Numbered from the stretch's first letter, positions 1-7,263 are shown. The stretch: 13,072 bases of DNA from Actinobacteria bacterium UBA2286 (GCA_002345925.1 DDWM01000002.1:7676-20747), one strand, 5' to 3'. Notes: generated by a model not told the origin, from the sequence alone. Made by a program: numbers and translations.

Positions 1-372
1 GGCATCGATGCTCTGGACAACCTGGCCCGCGGCGGTCGCATTGGTCGCGTGTCGGCATTTCTGGGTAGCGTCCTAAATCTTCGCGTGCTGTTCACCGTGA
101 ACCAACAGGGTTCGTTTGAGCCGGTTGCGAAGATCCGTGGTTCACACGCCGCGCTCGATCGCACGTTGTCGTGGGTTGCCGAGCAGATGGGGCAGAAGCA
201 AGAAGCTGTCTTTGCGGTCATGCACGCGCTGTCCCCGGACAAGGCCGCATGGCTTGAAGAGCAGATCAGGGCCAAGTATGGCGTTAAAGAGATGTTCGTG
301 ATTGAGGCGGGTCCGGTCATCAGCACGCACACCGGCACCGGTTGGGGCGTTGCGCTCCTACCAGTTGACTGA
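1..372 (+). CDS. DegV family fatty-acid-binding protein, C-terminal part (5' end outside window)
   Basis: The frame is open from base 1 and ends at TGA 370-372, leaving the last 123 residues; the full family is about 280 residues. DegV/FakB-type proteins bind a fatty acid between two domains, and in Firmicutes FakB presents it to the kinase FakA for phosphorylation. What is visible is the C-terminal domain: the ARGGRIGR segment (family pattern KGGRIG), followed by a hydrophobic stretch like the family's LGxxLNIKP region, and near the end GPVISTHTGTGWGV, matching the family signature GPVxGTHxGPG with its head-group-binding His. The [2Fe-2S] gene starts 16 bp downstream on the same strand, so the two are probably co-transcribed. 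The family call is firm. Whether it works with a FakA-like kinase cannot be seen here. Confidence 0.9.
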   Translation, partial: GIDALDNLARGGRIGRVSAFLGSVLNLRVLFTVNQQGSFEPVAKIRGSHAALDRTLSWVAEQMGQKQEAVFAVMHALSPDKAAWLEEQIRAKYGVKEMFVIEAGPVISTHTGTGWGVALLPVD

Positions 373-388
373 CGGCAAGGCGTCCTAC

Positions 389-682
389 ATGGTCTCCGTG
401 ACGTTCGATCCACCCGGCGTCACAGTTGAGGTAGAACCCGGGACGACCGTCCTTGATGCGGCGCGCGTGGCCGGCGTCAATATTCTCGCGACGTGTGGAG
501 GCAAGGGTACGTGCGGCAAGTGTGCCGTGCGGCTGTCGGCGGGGGAGCCTGGACCGGTGCGTCCTGCTCTTCGCGCGGCCGTGCTTCCGAGGGGGCTGTA
601 TCTGGCGTGCCTGCTCGAGGTGGTCACGCCGGTCACAGTGCGGGCTGTGAACATCGTTCGTCCACCAGGACCCGGACAATAG
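389..682 (+). CDS. Small stand-alone [2Fe-2S] ferredoxin-like protein (RACo/DUF4445 N-terminal type)
   Basis: This 97-residue protein is an isolated beta-grasp [2Fe-2S] domain. The start VTFDPPGVTVEVEPGTTVLDAA and the cluster motif C36-x5-C42-x2-C45, with a fourth Cys at C74 in LYLACLLEV, resemble the N-terminal domain of ASKHA/RACo-type corrinoid-protein reductive activators (consensus CGGKGTCGKC then a later LAC). Those proteins are usually 500-650 residues; here only the first domain exists and a terminator follows at once. It could be a genuine small electron carrier or the remnant of a larger activator. The ATG at 389 is chosen because it begins right at the domain and lies just after the DegV gene; an in-frame ATG at 302 would overlap DegV by 71 bases and add unrelated sequence. 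The ribosome-binding site is weak (GGCAAGG). A cytoplasmic redox role is inferred; the partner is unknown. Confidence 0.8.
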   Translation: MVSVTFDPPGVTVEVEPGTTVLDAARVAGVNILATCGGKGTCGKCAVRLSAGEPGPVRPALRAAVLPRGLYLACLLEVVTPVTVRAVNIVRPPGPGQ

Positions 683-686
683 GAAA

Positions 687-710
687 GGCCCCGACCTTCG
701 AGTCGGGGCC
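687..710 (+). terminator. Hairpin terminator after the [2Fe-2S] gene
   Basis: There is a perfect 9-bp stem, GGCCCCGAC / GTCGGGGCC, with the six-base loop CTTCGA, beginning four bases after the stop codon. Only scattered Ts follow (CTCCACATTCCTT), so it is a GC-rich terminator without a good U-tract. Confidence 0.75.
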
Positions 711-863
711 CTCCACATTCCTTCCCAGATTACCCCTGAGTCTCGTTTGGCCTATTGCAGCCTTACAGCTGCGTCATCGCGATGCCGGTCGTCGATGGGC
801 CAACTCTTCGATTCTGCGGATTCCCCGCTGGAACCGACTTGCAAGGGAAGGGAAACTGTTCTT

Positions 864-879
864 GTGTAGAAATGTACAC
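864..879. promoter_or_regulatory. Inverted repeat upstream of the acs promoter
   Basis: GTGTA-gaaatg-TACAC is a perfect 5-6-5 inverted repeat ending 14 bases before the proposed -35 element. The position suits an activator, but the repeat is short and could be chance. Confidence 0.3.
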
Positions 880-893
880 CCGTTACAGGCAGC

Positions 894-921
894 TTGCAAC
901 ACTTGTTACATAGCATATTAT
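894..921 (+). promoter_or_regulatory. Probable sigma-70-type promoter of acs
   Basis: TTGCAA (894-899, 4/6 to TTGACA) and TATTAT (916-921, 5/6 to TATAAT) are separated by 16 bases. Transcription would begin near 928, giving a leader of about 185 nt. The Crp/Fnr-like dyad at 895-910 covers the -35 and spacer, so a protein bound there would probably block this promoter, unless the true promoter lies elsewhere. Confidence 0.45.
895..910 (+). promoter_or_regulatory. Crp/Fnr-like dyad (acs copy)
   Basis: TGCAACACTTGTTACA reads as TGYAA-CACTTG-TTRCA, an imperfect dyad of the TGTNA-N6-TNACA type bound by Crp/Fnr-family dimers. It matches the site upstream of the hydrogenase operon (complement of 10564-10579, TGTTACACTTGTCACA) at 13 of 16 bases, including the six central bases. 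Confidence 0.45.
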
Positions 922-1112
922 TCACGGAATCCTCTCTCCTCCTTCAATTCATGCCGCTGACCGAGAAATCGCCGCCGCACGCCTGGAGCAGTCGTCGTTT
1001 TTGCAGGCAGGCCGTCTAACATGGTCTCAGGGGCAAGGCCCCGCCTGCTTGATCCTGCTGCGGTTCGCCGCCAGAGGCGAAGCCCGCGTACAACAGTGAG
1101 GGAGGCGTATCT

Positions 1113-3101
1113 ATGACCGATTCACATCACATCGAATCCTTGTCGCAAGAACTACGCGTTGTGAAGCCCGCCGATTGGGTGTCAGAACGCGCTCATGTTC
1201 AGTCCATGGAAGAGTACGAGGCGCTCTATCGTCGTTCGGTTGAGGATCCCGAGGGATTCTGGGCCGACATGGCTGAAGAGACGCTGCATTGGCACAAGAA
1301 GTGGGACACGGTTCTCGACTATGAATTTGAGACCCCCCGGATCGAGTGGTTCAAGGGTGGCAAGACCAACGTCGCCTACAACTGCATCGACCGTCACATC
1401 GAAGGTTGGCGCCGCAACAAGGCAGCTCTTATCTGGGAATCCGACGAAGGCCGAACCAAGATCTACACGTACCAGTCGCTCTACTACAAGGTGTGCAAGT
1501 TTGCGAACGTTCTCAAGAAGCATGGCGTCACCAAGGGCGACCGCGTCGCCATCTACATGCCCATGATTCCTGAGCTCGTTATCGCGATGCTCGCTTGCGC
1601 CCGCATTGGTGCCGTTCACTCGATCGTGTTCGGCGGCTTTTCTTCCTCGGCGCTACGCGACCGCATTCAGGACTGCGGCGCCAAGCTGCTCGTTACGGCC
1701 GACGAAGGCATTCGTGGCGGTCGTGTCGTGCCGCTCAAGGCTGAGGCAGACTCGGCGCTGTACGAGTGTCCGACCATCGAGTCCGTGATCGTCGTTTCGC
1801 GTGCCCGTACCCGCGTTGACATGGAGCCAGGCCGCGACTTCTGGTATCACGAAGAAGTCAGAGCCGATGATATCCGCCGTCACTGCGAGATCGAGTGGAT
1901 GGACTCTGAGGATCCGCTCTTCATCCTCTACACGTCTGGTTCCACCGGCAAGCCCAAGGGTGTGCTCCACACCACGGCCGGCTACTTGCTCTACTCGGCA
2001 ACCACTTTCCGTTACACGTTCGACTATCACGATGAGGATGTGTACTGGTGCACCGCCGATATCGGTTGGGTGACCGGCCATAGTTACATCGTCTACGGTC
2101 CGCTCGCTGTTGGCGCCACATCGCTCATGTTTGAAGGTATCCCCACGTATCCCGACCCCGGTCGTTTCTGGGAGATCATCGAGAAGCATGGCGTGAACCA
2201 GTTCTACACCGCTCCGACCGCGATCCGTGCCCTCATGAAGTCGGGTGAGCAGTGGCCGGAGAAGTACGACCTCTCCACGCTTCGTGTGCTCGGCACAGTC
2301 GGCGAGCCGATCAACCCAGAGGCATGGATGTGGTACTACAAGCACATCGGCGGAGAGCGTATTCCGATCGTGGATACCTACTGGCAGACGGAGACCGGCG
2401 GTCACCTCATCACCAACCTGCCTGGCGCCACTCCCATGAAGCCGGGTTCGGCCACTCGACCGTTCTTCGGTATCGTTCCGGAGATCGTTAATGAGGACGG
2501 CAGCCCGACCCCGGTCGGCAGCGGTGGCCGCCTGTGTATCACCAAGCCGTGGCCGGGAATGCTCCGCGGTACCTGGGGCGACCCCGAGAACAAGCTCGTC
2601 AAAGAGGTCTACTTCAAGGCGTTCCCTGGCAAGTACTTCACGGGCGACGGCGCTCGCCAGGATGAGGATGGCTACTACTGGCTCCTCGGGCGCGTGGACG
2701 ATGTCATCAACGTCTCCGGTCACCGCATGGGCACCGCCGAGGTTGAGAGTGCGCTGGTCAGCCACTCGGCGGTCGCAGAAGCCGCTGTTGTTGGTTACCC
2801 GCATGAGATCAAGGGCGAGGGCATCTACGCATACGTCATCCTCCGTGAGGGTAACGAGCAGAACCCCGGTCTGCTGAAGATCCTTGCCGGTCACGTGCGT
2901 GAAGAAATCGGCCCGATTGCAAAGCCGGACTTCATCCACATCGTGCCGGAGCTTCCGAAGACCCGCTCGGGCAAGATCATGCGACGTATCCTGCGCAAGA
3001 TCGCAGCAGGAGAGCGCGACATGGAAGCGTTCGGCGACATCTCGACGCTTGCGGATCCAGGCATCGTCAAGAAGATCCTGGAGTCCGCTCCGGAGGTCTA
3101 G
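1113..3101 (+). CDS. acs: Acetyl-CoA synthetase (AMP-forming)
   Basis: This cytoplasmic enzyme makes acetyl-CoA from acetate, ATP and CoA through acetyl-AMP. At 662 residues it is full length for Acs (about 650). The N-terminal Acs domain (VEDPEGFWADMAEETLHWHKKWD) is followed by the adenylation P-loop TSGSTGKPKG at residues 274-283, the pocket motif DTYWQTETGG around 421-430 and the C-terminal PKTRSGKIMRR with catalytic Lys621. Trp424 in the YWQTETGG motif is the residue known in bacterial Acs to close the acyl pocket, which favours acetate over longer acids. Lys621 is the lysine acetylated by Pat-type enzymes in other bacteria; no acetyltransferase or deacetylase gene is in the window. GGGAGG seven bases before the ATG supports the start. 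It is probably monocistronic, with its own promoter and a strong terminator behind it. Confidence 0.97.
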   Translation: MTDSHHIESLSQELRVVKPADWVSERAHVQSMEEYEALYRRSVEDPEGFWADMAEETLHWHKKWDTVLDYEFETPRIEWFKGGKTNVAYNCIDRHIEGWRRNKAALIWESDEGRTKIYTYQSLYYKVCKFANVLKKHGVTKGDRVAIYMPMIPELVIAMLACARIGAVHSIVFGGFSSSALRDRIQDCGAKLLVTADEGIRGGRVVPLKAEADSALYECPTIESVIVVSRARTRVDMEPGRDFWYHEEVRADDIRRHCEIEWMDSEDPLFILYTSGSTGKPKGVLHTTAGYLLYSATTFRYTFDYHDEDVYWCTADIGWVTGHSYIVYGPLAVGATSLMFEGIPTYPDPGRFWEIIEKHGVNQFYTAPTAIRALMKSGEQWPEKYDLSTLRVLGTVGEPINPEAWMWYYKHIGGERIPIVDTYWQTETGGHLITNLPGATPMKPGSATRPFFGIVPEIVNEDGSPTPVGSGGRLCITKPWPGMLRGTWGDPENKLVKEVYFKAFPGKYFTGDGARQDEDGYYWLLGRVDDVINVSGHRMGTAEVESALVSHSAVAEAAVVGYPHEIKGEGIYAYVILREGNEQNPGLLKILAGHVREEIGPIAKPDFIHIVPELPKTRSGKIMRRILRKIAAGERDMEAFGDISTLADPGIVKKILESAPEV

Positions 3102-3120
3102 GTCTCGCACAAGTTCGATC

Positions 3121-3152
3121 AGAAGGCCCCGGGAACCACTCCGGGGCCTTCT
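3121..3152. terminator. Bidirectional terminator between acs and the inositol-phosphatase gene
   Basis: There is a perfect 12-bp stem, AGAAGGCCCCGG (3121-3132) and CCGGGGCCTTCT (3141-3152), with an 8-base loop and a pyrimidine-rich tail (TCTTTACC) on the + strand. It lies between two convergent genes (stops at 3101 and 3160), so it probably serves both. Confidence 0.85.
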
Positions 3153-3159
3153 TCTTTAC

Positions 3160-3969
3160 CTAGAGACCCAGACTCTCCCTGATCACGCCGAGGAGCTCTG
3201 CGTGGAGAGCGGGGTTTGCAGCACAGACGTCTTTGACGGAGTGCGTCCATTCTCCGGCATCAAATCCGGTTATGAGTGCACCCGACTCACGGAGTGCGAG
3301 GACGCCGGCTGCAAGATCCCAGGGCATGAGGCCGAACTCCCAGAACGCATCGGCGCGTCCTGCCGCCACATGACAGCAATCGATCGCAGCCGACCCGTCC
3401 CGGCGAACTCCGTGTACGTCTCGCATGATGCGCTCGAATACGAGAAGCTGCCGGTCCAGAGTCGCTGTCCGGTCGTACGGGAAGCCGGTGATCATGAGTG
3501 ACTCCCGGATCGTTGCGGTGGACGTGCACTGCAGCCTGCGTCCGTCCAGAAATGCACCACCGCCGAGCGAGGCCCACGTGGTTTCACAGGCGGGAACGTT
3601 GCGTACCGCACCGACCACCGGCTGCCCACTTTGTAGGCAGGCAACGCTGACCGAGTAGCACGGGTAGCCGTGGATGAACGAAGTGGTTCCGTCGAGCGGG
3701 TCGATCACCCAGACTTCAGGGTCATCCAGGGTTCCCTCGGCAACACCCGCCAGCGCGTAGACTTCGGGCTCCTCCACGATGAAGCGTGCACCTTCGAAGC
3801 GTTCGGCGATGAAGCGCACGACAGCCACACCTGAGGCGATGTCGGCCTCCGTGACCATATCGAATGCGCTCGACTTGGTGCGCACGGCCCCGAGGTCGCC
3901 CGCCCGCGAAGCGAGCACGTCGCCACCTGCGGTTGCGGCAGCTATTGCAGTCTGTAGTCTGACTTCCAT
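3160..3969 (-). CDS. Inositol monophosphatase family protein (SuhB/CysQ-like)
   Basis: This Mg2+-dependent phosphatase family acts on inositol 1-phosphate, related sugar phosphates or 3'-phosphoadenosine phosphates. The 269-residue protein has the family metal site: E66-E67 in FIVEEPEV (family GEE, with the Gly replaced by Val), DPLDGTTSFIHGYP at 90-103 supplying Asp90 and Asp93, and WDLAAGVLALRESGALITG with Asp218. The SuhB-type GSAAIDCCHVAAGRADAFWE precedes it. The start at 3969 is preferred because GGAGGT lies seven bases upstream; an in-frame ATG at 3990 would add seven residues and has a weaker GAGGA. Substrate is uncertain: no sulfate-assimilation or inositol-lipid genes are nearby. It is convergent with acs and divergent from the two-component pair. 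Confidence 0.88.
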   Translation of the reverse strand: MEVRLQTAIAAATAGGDVLASRAGDLGAVRTKSSAFDMVTEADIASGVAVVRFIAERFEGARFIVEEPEVYALAGVAEGTLDDPEVWVIDPLDGTTSFIHGYPCYSVSVACLQSGQPVVGAVRNVPACETTWASLGGGAFLDGRRLQCTSTATIRESLMITGFPYDRTATLDRQLLVFERIMRDVHGVRRDGSAAIDCCHVAAGRADAFWEFGLMPWDLAAGVLALRESGALITGFDAGEWTHSVKDVCAANPALHAELLGVIRESLGL

Positions 3970-4066
3970 CCCACGCACCTCCGGTTGCATCAGGTATCCT
4001 CAGTGTAACGATTCCCGGTGCGACGAAGCATGCCAAGCCGTCTGTACCCACCAGGTGCGCGCATGC

Positions 4067-4085
4067 GCTTCACAAAGGCTTCACA
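4067..4085 (+). promoter_or_regulatory. 11-bp-spaced direct repeat upstream of the response regulator
   Basis: GCTTCACA occurs at 4067-4074 and again at 4078-4085, exactly one 11-bp step apart. This is the geometry of tandem sites for OmpR/PhoB-family regulators; actinobacterial PhoP boxes are GTTCACC-like 11-bp repeats. It sits 50 bp before the response regulator start, so autoregulation is plausible but inferred. Confidence 0.4.
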
Positions 4086-4134
4086 TGCTGTGGGCATCAT
4101 GAACACGTGTAACCGATAGGAAGCTGGTGTTAGC

Positions 4135-4824
4135 GTGAGCCGAACCGTGCTGGTCGTTGATGACAACGTGAAGATCGTCGAGGTCCTCTCGGCGTACCTG
4201 GTGACCGAAGGGTTCGAGGTCAGGACCGCAGTTGACGGGCCGGCGGCGGTGGCATCCGTGGCCGAGCAAAGGCCCGATATCGCGCTGCTCGACATCATGC
4301 TCCCGGGCATCGATGGTATCGAGCTCACACGGCGCTTCCAGCGTGAATACGACCTGCCGATCATCCTCGTGACAGCAAAGACCGAGGAGATCGATCGACT
4401 CATCGGACTTGAGATCGGTGCCGATGACTACGTCTCTAAGCCATTCAGCCCACGCGAGGTCGTAGCGCGCGTGAAGGCGGTTCTGCGCCGGGTGGACGGC
4501 TCGCACATTCCGGACGCGCCTCCTGTGGTCGAAGTGGGAGACCTTCGGCTCGACAACGAACGCCGAGAGGTGACGATCGCAGGTGAAGTCGTCGACCTCA
4601 CGCGCACCGAGTTCGAGTTGCTCGCGACGATGGCCTCGCACCCCGGCCGAGTCTACGGACGGCTTCAGCTTCTCGAGGCTGTCTCCGGCGACGCGTTCGA
4701 GGGCTACGAACGGACGATCGACGCGCACGTCAAGAACCTCAGGAAGAAGATCGGCGACGACCCACGACATCCGCGGTATGTCCGCACCGTGTTCGGCGTC
4801 GGATACAAGGTGGAATCGGACTGA
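4135..4824 (+). CDS. OmpR/PhoB-family DNA-binding response regulator
   Basis: The 229-residue protein has a receiver domain (about 1-120) and a C-terminal winged helix (about 130-229). The phosphorylation site is intact: acidic pair D9-D10, phospho-acceptor D53 in LLDIMLPG, T80 and K102 in the SKPF turn. The winged-helix half carries the family pattern LTRTEFELLATMASHPGRVYGRLQLLEAV and ends RKKIGDDPRHPRYVRTVFGVGYKVESD. The start is GTG; the only upstream Shine-Dalgarno-like stretch (AGGAAG) is about 11 bases away, so translation may be modest. Its stop overlaps the kinase ATG by one base (TGATG), which points to a co-translated pair. The signal it answers is not visible, and its nearest known site would be the 11-bp repeat in its own promoter. 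Confidence 0.95.
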   Translation: MSRTVLVVDDNVKIVEVLSAYLVTEGFEVRTAVDGPAAVASVAEQRPDIALLDIMLPGIDGIELTRRFQREYDLPIILVTAKTEEIDRLIGLEIGADDYVSKPFSPREVVARVKAVLRRVDGSHIPDAPPVVEVGDLRLDNERREVTIAGEVVDLTRTEFELLATMASHPGRVYGRLQLLEAVSGDAFEGYERTIDAHVKNLRKKIGDDPRHPRYVRTVFGVGYKVESD

Positions 4825-5942
4825 TGCGTAGAAGCAGGCTCGTTTGGCAGGTGTTCTTCTCGATAGTCAGCGTGTCGCTCGTCTCGATATCCGTGGCGGG
4901 CTTCATCGCGCGTGAGGCACTCTCCTCGGCATTCGAGGCGTATCTCATTGCGGCCCCGACTCATATGGGCATCGTTCAGGGCCACGGTGTTGGCCGGATA
5001 TTCATAGGCGTCGCCGAGCAGAGCTTCATGAGTGGCGTCGACCAGGGCATCGGCCTCTCCGCGTTGGCCGCTATCGGCTTTGCAGCCGTTACCGCGCTCG
5101 TGCTAGCCCGATACCTCACCAAGCCGCTCAGAAGGCTTACAGAGGGTGCCAAAGCTATTGCCGAGGGTAATCTGGAGCACCGTGTGGTCGTAGCCGGCCC
5201 GGATGAGGTAGGCGACCTTGCCGAGGCGTTCAATGACATGGCGCTGTCGCTGCAGAACAGCGAGATCATGAGAAGCCGGTTGGTGAGCGACGTTGCGCAC
5301 GAGCTGCGTAATCCGGTGGCTGCGTTGCGTGCTCAGGCTGAGGCGATGTCTGAGGGCGTGCTTCCGATGACGGCTGAGCGAATGGACTCCATGGTGGAGG
5401 ACTTGGCGCATCTGTCGCGCCTCGTTGGGGACTTGCAGGAGTTCTCGACCGCCGAGTCCGGCGGGCTTCGCTATGACCGAGAGCAATTCGACCTATGTGA
5501 CCTTGCCGCTCGCGAGGTTGAACGGACAGCGCTTCTGGTCGGCGGGGGAGTTCAGGTCTCGGTCGTCTGCGATGACGGTCCCTGTATCACCGATGCTGAC
5601 GCATTCCGGGTCGCGCAAGTGCTGAGGAACTTGCTCGGCAATGCCGCCCGGCATACGCGCGAAGGTTCGATCACCGTTCGTGTCGAGCACGTGCAGGGCT
5701 GGGTGCGAGCGTCTGTGGAAGACACAGGTGACGGCATTCCGGAGAAGGACCTGCCACTGATATTCGAGCGCTTCTACCGCGCTGATGCCGCACGCGCCGC
5801 ATCAACAGGCGGCATCGGTCTGGGTCTGTCGATCTCAAAGCACATCATCGAAGACCAGGGTGGTCAGGTCTTCGCGACAAGCAGCGAGGGTGTCGGCTCG
5901 ATAATCGGGTTCGTGCTCCCTGACGTTGAGGTCGCTCCCTAA
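4824..5942 (+). CDS. Membrane sensor histidine kinase
   Basis: This is the partner kinase of the preceding regulator. In 372 residues it has a transmembrane helix (about 8-28), a short outside loop of about 45 residues with no recognisable sensor fold, a second helix (about 74-96), a HAMP domain (about 97-149) with RYLTKPLRRLTEGAKAIAEGN, the dimerisation/phosphotransfer box SDVAHELRNPVAAL with His159, and an ATPase domain with the N box (LRNLLGNAARHT), G1 (DTGDGI, 300-305), F box (FERFYRAD) and G2 (GGIGLGLSIS). All catalytic elements are present. The small sensor loop suggests detection within or close to the membrane, as in BaeS/CssS-like kinases, but the ligand is unknown. The gene ends 12 bp from the convergent hydrogenase protease gene. 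Confidence 0.94.
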   Translation: MRRSRLVWQVFFSIVSVSLVSISVAGFIAREALSSAFEAYLIAAPTHMGIVQGHGVGRIFIGVAEQSFMSGVDQGIGLSALAAIGFAAVTALVLARYLTKPLRRLTEGAKAIAEGNLEHRVVVAGPDEVGDLAEAFNDMALSLQNSEIMRSRLVSDVAHELRNPVAALRAQAEAMSEGVLPMTAERMDSMVEDLAHLSRLVGDLQEFSTAESGGLRYDREQFDLCDLAAREVERTALLVGGGVQVSVVCDDGPCITDADAFRVAQVLRNLLGNAARHTREGSITVRVEHVQGWVRASVEDTGDGIPEKDLPLIFERFYRADAARAASTGGIGLGLSISKHIIEDQGGQVFATSSEGVGSIIGFVLPDVEVAP

Positions 5943-5956
5943 GCCACTTCGTGGCT
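5942..5956. terminator. Small hairpin between the kinase and protease stop codons
   Basis: AGCCAC-ttc-GTGGCT forms a 6-bp stem with a 3-base loop, spanning the 3' ends of two convergent genes. It is short and lacks a U-tract, so it is only a weak shared terminator candidate. Confidence 0.35.
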
Positions 5957-6524
5957 ACGCGTGGTCGCGACGTTCGCGCATCTCGGCGCGCGCGACCCGA
6001 ACGATGCCGAGGAACTCGTCATCTGCGTCGGGTACCTCAGTCGCTTCGATTCCCTGTTCCTCTAGGAGCGTCAGCGCGGCCGCCACGGCCCTTGGTACCG
6101 CGCGTTCGACCTCAGGCGTGAGTCCAACATCAAACTGCTCTGGGGCGATGTCGGCGATCTGAACACCGATGCACTCGGTCATCTTGGGCTGTGCGTCGAT
6201 CAGGCTCGCGGCGTTGAGCACGTCGACCAGCCGGATGTCGTGCAGTGAGTGGACGACCTGGTTCGCAGCGAAGTCCTCAGGCGCGATACGGACGACGGTT
6301 CCCGGAACGTATCCGGTGCCATCAATCGCGTCAGTGATGAGCATGTATTCGACTCCCCTGAACAGATGCATCATGCCGAGGCCCATCGTTCCCGCGTCGA
6401 TTACCTCGACGTCGTCGGGAAGGATGAATCTGGTGCGGATCTCCTCGGCGATACGCGGGCCAACGCCCTCGTCCCGCATGAGCGTGTTGCCGACTCCGAT
6501 AACCAGTACGCGGCGCTGAGACAC
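5955..6524 (-). CDS. hyaD: Hydrogenase maturation endopeptidase (HyaD/HybD family)
   Basis: This cytoplasmic protease removes the C-terminal tail of the hydrogenase large subunit after nickel insertion, which lets the active site close. The 189-residue sequence keeps the HybD metal-probing residues: E19 in GVGNTLMRDEGVG, D65 in LITDAIDGT and H95 in SLHDIRLVDVL. The GTG at 6524 is chosen because AAGGAG lies five bases upstream; longer readings to 6557 or 6599 would start inside or beside the terminator-like hairpin and lack a ribosome-binding site. In this locus the substrate tail is the 20 residues after His531 of the selenocysteine-containing large subunit, so the tail exists only when the UGA is read through. 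It is the last gene of the hydrogenase cluster, 106 bp behind the cytochrome b gene. Confidence 0.92.
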   Translation of the reverse strand: MSQRRVLVIGVGNTLMRDEGVGPRIAEEIRTRFILPDDVEVIDAGTMGLGMMHLFRGVEYMLITDAIDGTGYVPGTVVRIAPEDFAANQVVHSLHDIRLVDVLNAASLIDAQPKMTECIGVQIADIAPEQFDVGLTPEVERAVPRAVAAALTLLEEQGIEATEVPDADDEFLGIVRVARAEMRERRDHA

Positions 6525-6566
6525 GAGCTCTCCTTCGGGGTAGTTGTGCAGCTCCATGATAGCGGA

Positions 6567-6595
6567 ACGGGCCCCGGAACAACTCCGGGGCCCGT
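6567..6595 (-). terminator. Strong GC hairpin between cytochrome b and protease genes
   Basis: There is a 12-bp perfect stem, ACGGGCCCCGGA / TCCGGGGCCCGT, with a 5-base loop. No U-tract follows in the - direction. It lies downstream of the cytochrome b gene and upstream of the protease start, so it may end most hya transcripts or protect their 3' end while letting some through. Confidence 0.65.
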
Positions 6596-6601
6596 CCACA
6601 T

Positions 6602-6621
6602 CTGACGGCTTGCGCCGTCAG
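6602..6621 (-). terminator. First hairpin after the cytochrome b gene
   Basis: CTGACGGC-ttgc-GCCGTCAG is an 8-bp perfect stem with a tetraloop, ten bases past the cytochrome b stop. It is in tandem with the stronger hairpin at 6567-6595. It could act as a transcript-end stabiliser or as part of a double terminator. Confidence 0.5.
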
Positions 6622-6630
6622 CCCACGAAA

Positions 6631-7263
6631 CTAGTGGGTGGTCTCTTTCCAGAGGAAGATGATCTTCGACGGATTGAGGTTGTAGATGTTTGCCAGGTAG
6701 GCGTGGATCATCGTGAACACGATGAAGATCCACATACCGAAGTAGTGGATGATCCGCATGTTCATCGGGCCACCGACCATATCAAGTCCACCGGCGAAGA
6801 AGGTCGCATCCATGGTAGGACCATAGATCGCAAAGCCGGTGTAGGCCTGCAGGTAGGTGAGCGGAATGGTCGCCAGATACGCGATCTTCTGGAGCGAACC
6901 ATACTTGGCCGAGATGACGCCTTCCTTGCGGAAGAACAGGTAGTACTTCACGGTCTCCAGGAACTGATGCTTGTTCTCTGCCTGCGGCAGCCAGTTCTTG
7001 ATGTCCGTGTCGACCTCACGAGTGCCCAGCTGAACCGCAGTCTTCACGAAGAAGGCTGCGATGATGCGGAACGTGAGGTTGATGATGATCACGTACATCG
7101 CGACAAAGTGCATGCCACGGGCTACACCCATGAACTCGTTGAAGAACGGGTAGTGGATGTAGAAGCCCGAGAACGCCAACATGATCATGCAGATCAGGTT
7201 GATATAGTGAGTGATGACGAACACGAGCGGGTGAGCCTCACGATAGTGAGCGTGGCCCGACAT
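6631..7263 (-). CDS. hyaC: Hydrogenase cytochrome b subunit (HyaC/HybB-type di-heme anchor)
   Basis: This integral membrane subunit takes electrons from the distal cluster of the small subunit and reduces quinone. The 210-residue protein shows four hydrophobic segments at roughly 12-35, 50-72, 125-147 and 172-192. Candidate heme-ligand histidines lie within them: His19 in VITHYINLICM, His52 in RGMHFVAMYV, and His173 and His187 in IIHYFGMWIFIVFTMIHAYL; the last two are 14 residues apart, as expected for stacked b-hemes. The start ATG follows directly on the large-subunit TAG (TAGATG), and its ribosome-binding site (GGGGGTGA) lies inside the end of the large-subunit frame. Translation of this subunit is therefore likely coupled to ribosomes that have passed the Sec codon. 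Confidence 0.93.
   Translation of the reverse strand: MSGHAHYREAHPLVFVITHYINLICMIMLAFSGFYIHYPFFNEFMGVARGMHFVAMYVIIINLTFRIIAAFFVKTAVQLGTREVDTDIKNWLPQAENKHQFLETVKYYLFFRKEGVISAKYGSLQKIAYLATIPLTYLQAYTGFAIYGPTMDATFFAGGLDMVGGPMNMRIIHYFGMWIFIVFTMIHAYLANIYNLNPSKIIFLWKETTH

Larger units (their letters stand above)
683..1112. other. Intergenic region upstream of acs (430 bp)
   Basis: No convincing gene lies here; open frames that reach into it are out-of-frame extensions across the [2Fe-2S] gene and have no domain. It holds the terminator at 687-710, an inverted repeat GTGTA-N6-TACAC at 864-879, a Crp/Fnr-like dyad at 895-910 overlapping a probable promoter (894-921), and then a GC-rich stretch of about 185 bases that would be the acs leader. 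Inside the leader are potential hairpins: GCAGGC 1003-1008 with GCCTGC 1043-1048, enclosing GGGGC/GCCCC at 1030-1042, and a separate TTCGCC-gccaga-GGCGAA hairpin near 1066-1083. I do not recognise a known riboswitch class. Confidence 0.55.

Noticed and set aside
683..1112. A tRNA, CRISPR array or insertion sequence in the acs upstream region
   Set aside because: No cloverleaf, no regularly spaced repeats and no transposase or terminal inverted repeats are visible here or elsewhere in the window.
1653..3110. Long open frame on the - strand across acs (485 codons)
   Set aside because: It is antisense to a certain gene, shows no domain, and arises from GC-rich codon bias.
6525..6599. Longer N-terminus for the maturation protease
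   Set aside because: The extra residues come from hairpin DNA and lack a ribosome-binding site; the GTG at 6524 starts just before the GVGNTLMRDEG motif.
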